From Orobanche coerulescens (lineage: Eukaryota; Streptophyta; Magnoliopsida; Lamiales; Orobanchaceae), in the NCBI GenBank assembly GCA_033398695.1, contig CM065815.1, positions 100,344,501-100,408,500 of the forward strand: a stretch of 64,000 bases of DNA, in the 5' to 3' direction. Made by a program: the position numbers and the translations under genes. The notes under the pieces were generated by a model, which was not told the DNA's origin, did not search any database, and saw only the letters and a list, made by a program, of their open reading frames with translations. Of the stretch, positions 1 through 10,008 are shown in pieces; the first letter of the stretch is position 1, and each line of letters begins with the position of its first letter.

Positions 1-505
1 CACGCTCGGGGGAGAGGATTTCTACTAGAGGAGGCCCACGAGGGATCCCCCGAGCCGCTTTTGTTGACACATGGAGATGCTGGCCCGCCACCCGACAGAG
101 CGAGGTTGCAGGAGTTGTTTGATGGGCTGAGGGAGGATTTGAGGAGACAGAGAGAGGAGTAGAGAGAGGATCTGAGGAGAGAGAGAGAGAGGAGCTGAGA
201 GAGGAGACGAGGAGAGAGAGAGAGATGAGATGAGGAGAGAGAGAGAGAGCTTGATGGCTGCCATGCGGGAGGAGCAGCGGACGGAGCGGGAGAGCGTTGT
301 AGCTGCCGTCAGAGCCGAGATGCGAGAGCAGGCCCGCCGGGCCAGCCGACGAGAGGCAAGGCGTCTTGCTGCGAGGGATGCTTATCATCAGGAGCACCTC
401 GCCGCATGGACGGCCCATATCCTGCATCCCGACGGGCCATTTATTGCGCCCGCCCGGCCAGCCACACCACCCTCCTCACCGGACGATGCTGGCACCAGCT
501 CCTGA
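1..505 (+). pseudogene. C-terminal remnant of a retroelement ORF, arginine/glutamate-rich coiled coil
   Basis: I do not recognise a named family. Reading frame 1 is open from the window edge to a TAG near 160. After a purine-rich (GA)n stretch the same kind of protein continues in another frame from 230 to the stop at 505, so slippage in the GA tract has probably broken the gene. The residues are almost all R, E, A and Q with heptad-like spacing, followed by a Pro-rich tail, which suggests a long charged helix. It lies upstream of a noncoding spacer, a polypurine tract and a long LTR, so I infer it is the last ORF of the Athila/Tat-like element whose LTR follows. The 5' part lies outside the window. 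Confidence 0.45.
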
Positions 506-1796
506 GCAGACTGGAGGGGAGTACTTGACCTTTTACTTTTATTGCATATCAATTTTGTCCATTGAGGTCAATGTACGTCCTAAGTTTGGGGGGGTGTACT
601 TTCAGTTTCTACATTCATTGCTGTACTTTATTTTATTGCTGTACGTTATTTCGTTGCACTTTTCATTACTTTGCGTAAATTTTTTTTAGATAGCCTTGCT
701 TGTCTTAGTTTTTCTTTATTCGTGAATTTTTCGTGCTTCTATTTGTGTGATACTGATGTTACGACACTGTTTTTCTCTCTGAAGAAGCGGTCGAGTTCTA
801 GTCGAGTTGTAGTCAGTTATTTCTGTTTTGCTTAGTATTCATTTAGGTCCGAATTTTTTCGTGATTGTAGAGGTCTTGGCAGATAAGAGACGATACATAC
901 TTGTTTTTAAATCCCCATCAATACGTTTGGCTACATTTTCCGGATAGAGAGTCGTACTGTTTCTTTAGTCGTTTTGGCACTTAGATTGAGTTTAGAGTCG
1001 GTCAGTTTTTCCCGAAAAGTCGAGATATTGTGTTCTATGATGGGAAGTCTAGTAACCGGGGGTATTCGCGTGACCCGTTGTTTACTCTCGCGTAAAACGA
1101 CGACCCTGATTAGACTAGTGATTTAGATATTTCACATGTGCCAATGATAGGGAGCCTAATAACCGGGGGTATTCGCGTGACCCGCTGTCTACTCTCGCGT
1201 AAAACGGCAACCTTGATTCGGACATGCGGAAATTATGTATTCGAGTTGTTTCTCCGCTGTAGACGGGAACTTAGTAACTAGAAGCATCCATGTGCCCCAT
1301 GAGTGTCTTTTACGTCAAACGGTTTTCCAATACATGAGAATGGAGTTTCCACCCTAGGATTATCCCGATGAAACATCCCGAGATCCTAACCTAGTGGTCA
1401 ACTCGAATCAAATTCTTGAGCATATATATAAGGGAATACTGTCCGAGGTTTAATTGTTATGAAACTCGTGAAAATTGTGCCTTTCGACTGTGGAACGGGA
1501 CGAACTAGATTGGTTGTGTTAGCCTTTCATATTGACGGTCGATTTGACTCACGTTTTGTTAATCTTTGAGCTGGATTTTCTTCATGAACGAGTGATTAGG
1601 ACTGAACTTGATTTCTTTGCGGAATCATTATTCTGAGTGCAGCTCGCTTTTATGACACTCGTATTATTTAGAGAGAATTACAGGATAGTATTGATTAGGT
1701 TGAACACTATGAGTTGCACGATGATTCACGACATTCTTTTATTGAATTTAATTCTTTTTGCTTGAGGACAAGCAAAGGCTTAAGTTTGGGGGTATT
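506..1796 (+). other. Noncoding spacer between last ORF and 3' LTR of the Athila/Tat-like element, with polypurine tract
   Basis: No convincing ORF on either strand. Near 582-598 there is a first purine-rich run (AAGTTTGGGGGGGTGT). At 1780-1796 a second one (AAGGCTTAAGTTTGGGGGT) lies directly before the LTR and is the likely plus-strand primer. A long noncoding stretch between the ORF and the PPT is typical of plant Athila/Tat elements. The region also holds a degenerate three-copy repeat at 1037-1331. Confidence 0.6.
1037..1331 (+). repeat. Three degenerate tandem copies of a ~110-bp unit
   Basis: Copy 1 (about 1037-1110) and copy 2 (about 1143-1218) share AACCGGGGGTATTCGCGTGA and CTCTCGCGTAAAACG. 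A weaker third copy starts near 1263 with GGGAACTTAGTAACTAG and TTTTACGTCAAACG. The spacing is about 106-120 bp. The repeat lies in the noncoding 3' region of the element and its role is unknown. Confidence 0.7.
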
Positions 1797-1964
1797 TGTT
1801 AGGCGTATTTTTATACGCTTATTTATCATTATTTTGTAGTGTTTTGGTGAGTGAAACTGTCTAAATGAGCTTTTAATGCCTTAATTTTGTATGATTGACA
1901 GGAAATTGAAGTCCGGAAGCTAAAACGAGGCAAAACGGGCGAAAACGGCAAATCTGGACTATGA

Positions 1965-2140
1965 GCCGCGGCACAAGGAAGCAGGGCCGCGGCACAGGAA
2001 GACACCAGCCGAGCGCAGAGTGAACTGTACTCTGTGCCGCGGCACAGCCCAGGTGAGCCGCGGCACAGAAGAATTAATTAACGCCCAGGCATTCAGCTGA
2101 AGGCGATGTGCCGCGGCACAGGTTTAGTGCGCCGCGGCAC
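1965..2140 (+). repeat. Six GCCGCGGCAC motifs clustered in the LTR
   Basis: GCCGCGGCAC starts at 1965, 1986, 2036, 2057, 2110 and 2131. Copies preceded by GT form the perfect 12-bp palindrome GTGCCGCGGCAC. The cluster lies about 100 bp upstream of the TATA box, and its GC content stands out in an AT-rich window. It could be a repeated transcription-factor site or a methylation-prone island; function is inference only. Confidence 0.85.
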
Positions 2141-2235
2141 ACTTGGCGGTTTTTGTATGTCCGCGCGGATTTTGGGCCGTTTCGAAGCCAGTTTTCGACC
2201 GACTGATACGGACGCGATTTGGAGTTGTGCTGAGC

Positions 2236-2244
2236 TATAAATAG
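2236..2244 (+). promoter_or_regulatory. TATA box of the Athila/Tat-like LTR
   Basis: TATAAATAG lies mid-LTR, about 100 bp downstream of the GC-rich palindrome cluster, where a U3 promoter is expected. Called from position and consensus only. Confidence 0.6.
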
Positions 2245-3125
2245 GGTTTAAGACCCTAATTAAAGGGATCTTTGAATCTTTGGATCTTGAATATTTTAGA
2301 GCTTAAGCTTGGAGACGGCAGAAGAGGAGGGAAGCAGAAGACTTCAAGGGCAGAGGGCGGAAGCTGAAGAACGGAGGAATCCGAGCTTCATCTGCGTTTG
2401 AATTTTATGCTTTCGTTTATTTATTCTATATTTTCAATTATTAGTATGTCAGGCTAAAGCCCTAATCTAGGGTTTTGATGAAACCTTTGTTTTGACGAAT
2501 TGATTGAGATTATCCAATTTATTACCTTTTATTGAGTTTTCCCAATTATGTTTAATGCTTGCAATTATCTGGCCAATAGTTGTATTGATTTAATCATTCA
2601 CTTCGAATCGGGAGAGGAGATTTGGTGAGGAACTATTGGTGAGGACCGTTTTATTCTGTGAGATAGGAATATACTCATAGGAACTACGTGGCCTTTAGGA
2701 GATTTCATGCTTTTTGCCTATCGACGAATTAATTCACCTAGGGATAGAGTGCGTTATTCGCCTTTAGATAAATCTATTGACCTCGGGAGAGGCGGTAGAA
2801 TATATTAGCAATCTCCGCCTTCAATAAATTGGGAAAATTATTTATCACGGATAATCGAGAGTAAATTCGGATAAACTAAGGTGGATTCAGAACCCTAGAC
2901 TTATTCATCATTTGATTTCTTTTATTCAAGCTATCGTTTTCTACTAGTCTTTTAGTAATTCTTTTAGTTATTAATCGCAAATCCCAAATTCGATTGTTCA
3001 GATAAAATTGGAATACAAAAAAATCGGTAGTTAGAGATTCAGTCCTCGTGGGAACGATACTCTACTTATCACTTTATTACTTGTAAACGATGACGTGCAC
3101 TTGCGTGTAAAGAAATATCGCAACA

Positions 3126-4104
3126 GCGGTTCGCAAACTGACAGCACCAACTCATCGCTACAGCAGTACCGAACAAAAGCAACTCGTTACTAACAGCAGT
3201 AACGAATGGCAATATGCCCGCCAATAGTACCCGGCCGAACGGGAACGAACAACAACAAATGACTCAAAACATCAACTTGTGGTCGGACGCAATGGAAACA
3301 GGGAGCAGGCTCGGACAACGAACAATAACTGTTGCGAACAGGGGAACATGAACAGTAATCCGAAGTATGAAACCCAATGTAAGAATCACCCAAGATTAGG
3401 GGAATTCGTTCGAAATAACCAGAACAAGATTTTATTGAATTAGACCTATAATTCGATAAGGCGATTTCTTCTCAAGACCTATTGAGAATTGATTGGATTA
3501 GAATTCGAAAACGTGTCGAATAATAATCGAGAATTTTGATTGAACACGTCAAATAAATATAACTCAAAAAAGTGATACAATATATTTTTATTCAAGATGT
3601 CCCAAATACATTCCAAACATGACTACTTATAGATAAGAGTAGTCTTACAAAATCAATTAAAATATTTAAAAGGTAAGATCACATGATCTTTAAAAGAGAA
3701 AAGGGACAACAAAAACAGATGACACACTCCTTGCCAAAGGGGGCCACGGTCAATAAAGGGAACAAAGGGTGGGTGAAATCTTCTTCACGTTATATTCTTG
3801 AGATATCATGCATCAAGACTTTGACCAAGGGAGACACACTTTAATATAAATAAATGGGATGAAATCTTCACAATCTTGGACAAGATCGGCCGAGATCTTC
3901 ACCAACTTGGACCAATCATGATGCATGGGGCATCCTACGTATGCATGTCGACCAATATAAGTTATTCCGAGTCCGATTACCAGAGTCATTCCAATCCTTG
4001 TATCCGTTTTCTCGCCCAAGTATGTAGTTGCATGGCGTTTTGCAAGGTTGCTTACGTCGATTCTTACTTCATATTTTTCACTTGGAATAGTCGATTTCAT
4101 ATCA
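3126..4104 (-). repeat. Family A Ty3/gypsy 3' LTR, truncated at its end
   Basis: On the reverse strand the LTR starts TGATATGAAATCGACTATTCC at 4104 and matches the family A LTRs at 25758, 49568 and 59681. It contains the conserved hairpin at 3432-3459. The expected terminal ...CGTATCA is missing at the low-coordinate end, because the Athila/Tat LTR sits there. This LTR is therefore the insertion target of that element. Confidence 0.8.
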
Positions 4105-4862
4105 TTCCTTCCTTCTTTAAAAGGAATTGTCCTCAATTCCACAATTCCATCGTCATCGAGATACAGAGATAGATCACCTATGTTAAAAGTAGCATGTACT
4201 CCATAGTCACCCGGAAGTTCTACTTTATACGCGTTATCATTTATTTTGACAACTACCTTGAAAGGCCCATCGGCTCGCGGCATTAGCTTATTTTTGCTTT
4301 TACTCGGAAATCATTCCTTCCTCAAATGTATCCAAACCAAATCGCCAACTTCAAATACCCTCGTTTTTCTTTGTTTGTTAGACTTCCGTTTGTAAGCATC
4401 ATTTATTTCTTTAATTCAATCACGCACTTGTTCATGCAACCTTATCATGGACTTAAGTTTTGAATCCATGTCTTTGTGTACTAACTAATCACTGGGCAAG
4501 GTAATTAAATCCAATGGCATGTATGGATTCAACCCATAAACGACTTCAAAAGGCGAGTGAGCCGTGGCATGAGTAGCGGAACAGTTTTATGTAAATTCCG
4601 CATGTGCAAGTTTTAAATCCCAATATTTTTGCATTTTGCTTACAAGGCCACGTAACAAAGTACCCAAAGTTCAATTAGTCACCTCGGTTTGTCCGTCGGT
4701 TTGAGGATGATGCGAAGTAGTAAATAAGAGTTTGGTTCCCACCTTTTTCCACAACGTGTTCCAAAAGTAGCTAAGAAATTTGGAATCCCGATCCGAAACA
4801 ATAGTTTTCGGAATTCCATGTAAACGTACCACCTCCCGAAGTACAACTCGGCCACATTAAAA
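4105..4862 (-). pseudogene. Family A Ty3/gypsy pol C-terminal part (integrase core to tail), broken
   Basis: Reading from 4862 downward, the translation gives integrase core pieces ([23 protein letters not shown]), then PFEVVYGLNPY, then the [12 protein letters not shown] integrase C-terminal domain and the tail DDDGIVELRTIPFK. Several stops and shifts break the integrase part. The last open stretch (3813-4283) runs through the polypurine tract into the LTR, as in the other family A copies, and here it reads past the usual stop after GLGIT. At 4862 it meets family B pol at a shared NVA[DE]L motif. No chromodomain is visible. Confidence 0.8.
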
Positions 4863-6688
4863 GTAGTTCTAACATTATACTAACCTGGTAAATCCAACTT
4901 GTAGGCATTATTGTTAACGCGTTCCAGGACTTGAAAAGGACCATCTCCTTGGGGGAGTAGCTTAGATCGTCGTTGTGCTGGAAATCTTTCTTTTCTCATA
5001 TGTAGCCAAACCCAATCCCCTAGTTCGAACGTTACCTTACAGCGCCCTTTGTTGAATTACTTGGCGTATTGTTCAGTTCTCCTTTCAATACATAGGTGTG
5101 TCTATTCGTGTATTTTCTGGACGAACTCAGCCTTTTTAGCACCATCTAAATTAACAAACTCAGAACTAGGCAAAGGAATTAAATCCAAGGGAGTTAAGGG
5201 GTTAAAGCCATACACAAACTCGAATGGAGAATATTTAGTAGCTGAATGCACCAATCGATTATACGCAAATTCAATGTGAGGGGGGCTTTCTTCCAATGTT
5301 TTGATATTCTTCTTAATAACTGTTCTTAATAGAGTGGATAAGGTTCTATTAACAACTTCAGTTTGACTGTCCGTTTGGGGATGGCAAGTAGTTGAAAATA
5401 GTAATTTTGTGCCCAATTTTCCCCACAAGGTTTTCTAAAAATGACTTAAGAATTTCGTATCTCTATCAGACACAATTGTCCGAGGCATTCCATGTAACCT
5501 TACTATTTCTTTAAAGAATAGATTAGAGATGTGTGAAGCATCATCAGTTTTGTGACATGAAAAAAAGTGTGCCATTTTTGAAAACTTATCAACCACCACA
5601 AAAATTGAGTCTTTTCCATTTTTACTTCATGGTAGTCCTAGGACGAAGTCCATAGATGTATCTACCCATGGTTCGGTAGAAATAGGTAAGGGTGTATATA
5701 GTCCATTAGGTAACACTTTCGATTTTTCTTGTTTACATGTTACGCATCGATTACAAATTCGCTGAACATCACGCTTCATATGCGGCCAAAAAAATGTTCA
5801 TGTAAAATAGCTAAAGTTTTTGCTATTCCGAAGTGTCCCATTAAACCACCACTATGCGCTTCATGCATAAATAAGTCTCGCAACAAACAAGCAGGAATAC
5901 ATAACTGATTTCCATGAAACAAATCACCATCATGTTTGTAGAATTGACCGTGAGGTATTTGTTCACATTCTTTATAAACTTGTCCGAAATCAAGATCATT
6001 GATATACAATTCTTTAATATGTTTAAAACCGAGTAGTTTAGTATCAAGAGTGGATATAACTGTATACCTTCGAGAGAGAGCATCAGCGACCACATTTTCT
6101 TTACCTTTCTTGTAGCGGATTACATAAGGAAAAGTTTCAATAAACTCTACCAATTTAGCATGTTGTTTGTTGAGTCGGTGCTGCCCTTTTAGGTGTTTTA
6201 TCGATTCATGATCCGTGTGAATCACAAATTGCCTTGGCCATAGATAATGCTGCCAAGTTTTCAAAGCTCTCACCAATGCATAGAGTTCCTTGTCGTACGT
6301 CGGGTAGTTGAGTGTAGGACCAATCAATTTTTCGCTGAAGTAAGCTATAGGCTTTCATTCTTGCATTAATACAGCACCTATCCCTGTTCCTGAGGCATCA
6401 CATTCAATCTAAAAAGATTTAGAGAAGTTAGGGAGGGATAATACAGGGGCTTTGGTTAGTTTTTCCTTCAATAGTTGAAAAGCCGTTTCTTGTGCTTCTC
6501 CCCAGTGAAAGCCTACATTCCTTTTCATTACTTCAGTCATAGGCGCAGCTATGGAGCTGAAGTTTGGTACAAACCTCCTGTAGAAACTTTCTAGGCCGTG
6601 AAAACTTCTTACTTCTCCTATATTCTTAGGGCTTGACCATTCTTGAATGGCCTTAATTTTCTCTTCATCCACTTGAATTCGCTGAGTA
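4863..6688 (-). pseudogene. Family B Ty3/gypsy pol: RT connection, RNase H and integrase (host element of the nested stack)
   Basis: Read from 6688 downward: RT end ([18 protein letters not shown] at about 6550-6620), RNase H ([16 protein letters not shown] and [13 protein letters not shown] at about 6170-6310, then VVADALSRR), the zinc-binding H-H-C-C region ([12 protein letters not shown]), integrase core with [10 protein letters not shown] (5330-5400), and the integrase C-terminal domain [11 protein letters not shown] to about 4864. There are stops and frameshifts near 6410, 5776, 5430 and 4890. At 6688 the frame is interrupted by element C and resumes at 12255; with one GAGTA removed it reads [16 protein letters not shown] without a break. 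Confidence 0.88.
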
Positions 6689-7798
6689 TGATACGAAAAA
6701 TGACTATTACGAATAATGATATGAAAACTTTTCCTCATGTCAAAGTCTTCATATCTTCTTTTCAAAGATTTCCTCCCACCATTCCCCTCCTAGAACTCGG
6801 CCAAAACATTTCTTGTCAAATATTAGTATCATTATCAAAGATCATAAAGATATCATAAAGATCCTTCACCAAACTACACATCGGCTGAACACCCCCCTTA
6901 GCTTCAAGTGTGTCCCTTTCAAGTTGAGATTTTATTTGATCTTGTCCCACATGTTGAAAGATACATCCCACCCCCACATCACAACACATCGGCCAAACAC
7001 CCCATTTGTTTCAAGTGTTACTTTCATGTTGAAGATCTTGTCAAAGATCCCTTCCACCACCACCATTCCCCCCCCCCCCTTTTTTTTGTTCAAAGTCTTC
7101 AAATATTTGTCAAAGATTCACCAACCTCACCACATTACAATCAAGACCATGTTGAAGATTTTTCTCCACCCTCACCAATACCAAATTCCCCCCCCCCCCC
7201 CTTTCTTTTTAAAGTCTTCACATCTTTGATCTTATCCCCATCAAAATCTTCGCATCTTTGATCTTGTCCCCATGAAGATTTTCTCAACACTCACCAACAC
7301 CAAATTCGCCCCCCCCCCCATTAGTTTATTTTGTCAAATATTTGTCACATGTTGTATCATGAAGTGTGATTGTGTTGTTTTTTCTTTTCATAGTTAATTT
7401 AGTAGTTTAAATTGTAATCCTTTTTTTGTGTACTACTATATATTAGGCCATTACGGCTTGTAAGGAATCAATATTGAAGATTAAATGAAAATTTAATACG
7501 TTTGTATTACTTGTTGGACGAGTTCCTATGAAACCTTGATTATTATTCGACGTGTTTTTGAGTTTTAATCCGATTGATTCTCAATAGGTCTTGGGAAGAA
7601 ATCACTTTATCGAGTTATAGGTCTAATTCGATAAAGCCTTGTACTTAATTTTATTCGTCCGAATTGCCCTACTTTCGGATGATTTTTACGTTGTGTTTTA
7701 TACCTCAAATAATTGTTCATATCCAAAAATTCTTAAAATACACTTTCGTTGTGTCGCATGCGAAATACGTTTACATCCGAATGTTTGATTTCGCATCA
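6689..7798 (+). repeat. Element C LTR 1
   Basis: Starts TGATACGAAAA and ends TTTCGCATCA. It contains C-rich runs, short repeated pieces built on CTTGTCCCCAT, and the family hairpin at 7607-7634. It is followed by a degenerate PBS (AAGTGAAATCGGGGCG). Confidence 0.9.
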
Positions 7799-7840
7799 TA
7801 AGTGAAATCGGGGCGCCATATGTCTTGATCTTTTGACATT

Positions 7841-9142
7841 ATGGATTTTACCGACACCAATTTCTTGATGAATCTACGCGAAGCATTACGTAACTTACCG
7901 GAGCCATGTCTACAACCAAGACGAGGAGGAGAAGGCGAACATTCATCACACCATGCAAACGAGTTCAAAGTGAACGAACTTCTGGAGTTCGTTGGAGGTA
8001 CCGATCCAGAAGCATGCATTGATTGGCTCCACGCCTGTGAGGAGATTTTCAACTGCCAGTCAATTCCAGTCGACCGCCGTGTCTCATTGGCAACGAAACG
8101 ACTTCGTGGTCTCACTGCCGTCTGGTGGAAAGAACTGAATCAGTCCCGTTCACAGCAACGTAAGCCTAAAATCATAGATTGGCAAAAATTCAAAAAACAT
8201 TTCAATCGAAGGTTCAATTCCATATCTTTCCACCACTCGTTGTTCCGGTATTCCTCCAATGACAACCACGAATATGGTTACTTTGCTGAAGGGCCGACTT
8301 CATATTTTGATGATTTGGAACTATTTAATTATTTTGGCTACATTGAACAACCAAGACTTCATGTCCAAAATTCAGTTGATGCGGCAGCGGGACCTCCCAA
8401 TAAAGATCATGGGCCAAATTATTTTAATGGTGAGGAGCCTGATAGTGTCCTGGAAATTGGGCCGTATTATGAAGGACCACCATTATTTGATGCAGAACCA
8501 GCTGGCGAAGAGGAGTCCGTAATTGATCCTGTGTTTCCCATTCTTGATGGTGAACCCGACATGAAATTATCAGTGTTTCCCATTTTTGACGACTCCAATG
8601 AAGTGTTTTCAGTTTATGATACAGAGCACGAGGATGTTATGATTCCGGAACATCTATATCCTGAGCCCTATCAAGATTTTGACACGAAAGATGGCGACGA
8701 GGTGCTTTTCCCAGGTCTTGAAGTGGCGTCCGATGAGTTCAACCACCAGGATGATGACAGTTCTGACTCACAAAATGATTATTATTTCTTTATAGCTCAT
8801 GATAATTACTTTATTGGCCGTGCTTTGAGAAATTCGTCATATCGCCTGAAGGTTTTGAACCACATCCGAACTACAGATATTTTTGAGGTCAAGTATTTTG
8901 ATGCATTAATTATTTCATCTAGAGACAATGGGATTGCGAAATTGAGGACAATTCCCTTTAAAGGGGGAGGGAATGATACGAAAACGACTATTCCGAATAA
9001 TGATATGAAAAATTTTCCTCATTTCAAAGTCTTCATATCTTCTTTTCAAAGATTTTCTCCCACCATTCCCCTCCTAGCATTCGGCCAAAACATTTCTTGC
9101 CGAATATTGATATCTTTATCAAAGATCATAAAGATATCATAA
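7841..9142 (+). CDS. Gag-like polyprotein of element C, copy 1 (433 aa, intact)
   Basis: The ATG follows the PBS by about 40 bp, and the ORF is open through the polypurine tract into the 3' LTR, ending at 9142. The N-terminus (MDFTDTNFLMNLREALRNLP, FKVNELLEFVGGTDPEA) matches the gag start of families A and F. Residues ~60-130 form a different gag core (DWLHACEEIF, RLRGLTAVWW). Residues ~150-340 are a very acidic, aromatic-rich segment (DDLELFNYFG, FPILDGEPDM, DSSDSQNDYYF) that I do not recognise. The end (IAKLRTIPFKGGGND) matches the C-terminal tail of family A pol. No zinc knuckle and no enzyme is present. I infer a structural or packaging role. Confidence 0.8.
   Translation: MDFTDTNFLMNLREALRNLPEPCLQPRRGGEGEHSSHHANEFKVNELLEFVGGTDPEACIDWLHACEEIFNCQSIPVDRRVSLATKRLRGLTAVWWKELNQSRSQQRKPKIIDWQKFKKHFNRRFNSISFHHSLFRYSSNDNHEYGYFAEGPTSYFDDLELFNYFGYIEQPRLHVQNSVDAAAGPPNKDHGPNYFNGEEPDSVLEIGPYYEGPPLFDAEPAGEEESVIDPVFPILDGEPDMKLSVFPIFDDSNEVFSVYDTEHEDVMIPEHLYPEPYQDFDTKDGDEVLFPGLEVASDEFNHQDDDSSDSQNDYYFFIAHDNYFIGRALRNSSYRLKVLNHIRTTDIFEVKYFDALIISSRDNGIAKLRTIPFKGGGNDTKTTIPNNDMKNFPHFKVFISSFQRFSPTIPLLAFGQNISCRILISLSKIIKIS
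8959..8973 (+). other. Polypurine tract of element C, inside the coding frame
   Basis: AAAGGGGGAGGGAA directly precedes LTR 2 (TGATACG) and encodes the KGGGN part of the ORF. It is the plus-strand primer site. The second internal domain has the equivalent, with one change (AAATGGGGAGGGAA), at 11129-11142. Confidence 0.8.
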
Positions 9143-9961
9143 AGACCCTTCACCAAAATACACATTGGCTGAACACCCCCCCCCCCCTTAGCTTCAAGTG
9201 TGTCCCTTTCAAGTTGAGATTTTATTTGATCTTGTCCCACATGTTGAAAGATACATCCCACCCCCACATCACAACACATCATTCGAACACCCCATTTGTT
9301 TCAAGTGTCATTTTCATGTTGAAGATCTTGTCAACGATCCCTTCAACCACCACCATTCCCCCCCTTTCTTTTTAATGTCTTCACATCTTTGATCTTGTCC
9401 CCATCAAAATCTTCACATCTTTTATCTTGTCCCCATGAAGATTTTCTCCACCCTCACCAACACCAAATTCGGCCGCCGCCCCCGTAGTTTATTTTGTCAA
9501 AGATTTGTCCCATGTTGTATCATGAAGTTTGATTGTCTTGTTTTTTCTGTTCATAGTTAATTTAGTAGTTTAAATTATAATCCTTTTTTGTGTACTACTA
9601 TATATTAGACCATTACGGCTTGTAAGGAATCAATATTGAAGATTGAATGAAAATTTAATATGTTTGTATTACTTGTTGGACGAGTTCCTACAAAACCTTG
9701 ATTATTATTCGACGCGTTTTCGAGTTTTAATCCGATTGATTCTCAATAGGTCTTGGGAAGAAATCACTTTATCGAGTTACAGGTCTAATTCGATAAAAAC
9801 CTTGTACTTAATTTTATTCGGCCGAATTGCCCTATTTTCGGACGATTTTTACGTTATGTTTTATACCTCAAATAATTCTTCATATCCAAAAATTCTTAAA
9901 ATACACTTCCATTGCGTCGCATGCGAAATACATTTACATCCGAACGTTTGATTTCGCATCA
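8974..9961 (+). repeat. Element C LTR 2 (central)
   Basis: Same ends as LTR 1, but about 120 bp shorter. It lacks the segment built on TTCAAAGTCTTCAAATATTTG and CCAACCTCACCACATT that LTRs 1 and 3 have near 7090-7190 and 11530-11640. It serves as 3' LTR for the first gag unit and 5' LTR for the second. Hairpin at 9769-9796. Confidence 0.9.
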
Positions 9962-9965
9962 TAAG

Positions 9966-9977
9966 TGGTATCGGAGC
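9966..9977 (+). other. Primer-binding site of element C, second unit
   Basis: TGGTATCGGAGC, four bases after the LTR end, differs by one base from TGGTATCAGAGC, the site complementary to initiator tRNA-Met used by many plant LTR elements. The first unit's site is decayed. Confidence 0.75.
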
Positions 9978-10008
9978 GCCATATTTGGTGTCTTGATCTT
10001 TTGACATT

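Larger units (their letters stand above)
1797..3125 (+). repeat. Long LTR of an Athila/Tat-like Ty3/gypsy element (3' LTR)
   Basis: The LTR begins TGTTAGGCG directly after the polypurine tract and ends GCAACA, giving TGTT...AACA termini. The last part (GTGGGAACGATACTC...CGTGCACTTGCG) matches the well-known end of Athila/Tat LTRs. A TATA box lies inside. What follows is family A sequence and not a primer-binding site, so this is the 3' LTR and its insertion target was a family A LTR. The right flank GCGGT should recur left of the matching 5' LTR outside the window. Confidence 0.7.

Noticed and set aside
25..264. Reverse-strand Ser/Leu-rich ORF
   Set aside because: It is the complement of the GA-rich coding tract; no motif and low complexity.
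7180..7201. Long C runs as possible quadruplex or telomere-like sequence
   Set aside because: Single homopolymer runs of variable length in each LTR, more likely slippage than a structured signal.
6813..7261. Pro/His-rich overlapping ORFs in the LTRs of element C (also near 9097-9392 and 11266-11780)
   Set aside because: They lie wholly in LTR text with C runs and differ in frame between the three LTRs.
9643..9951. ORFs of about 100 aa near the LTR ends (also 11937-12260)
   Set aside because: They cover the R/U5 block and hairpin; no protein similarity, and the copy in LTR 1 is not open.
9966..9977. tRNA-like sequence
   Set aside because: Only 12 bases complementary to a tRNA 3' end; it is a primer-binding site, and no cloverleaf is present anywhere in the window.
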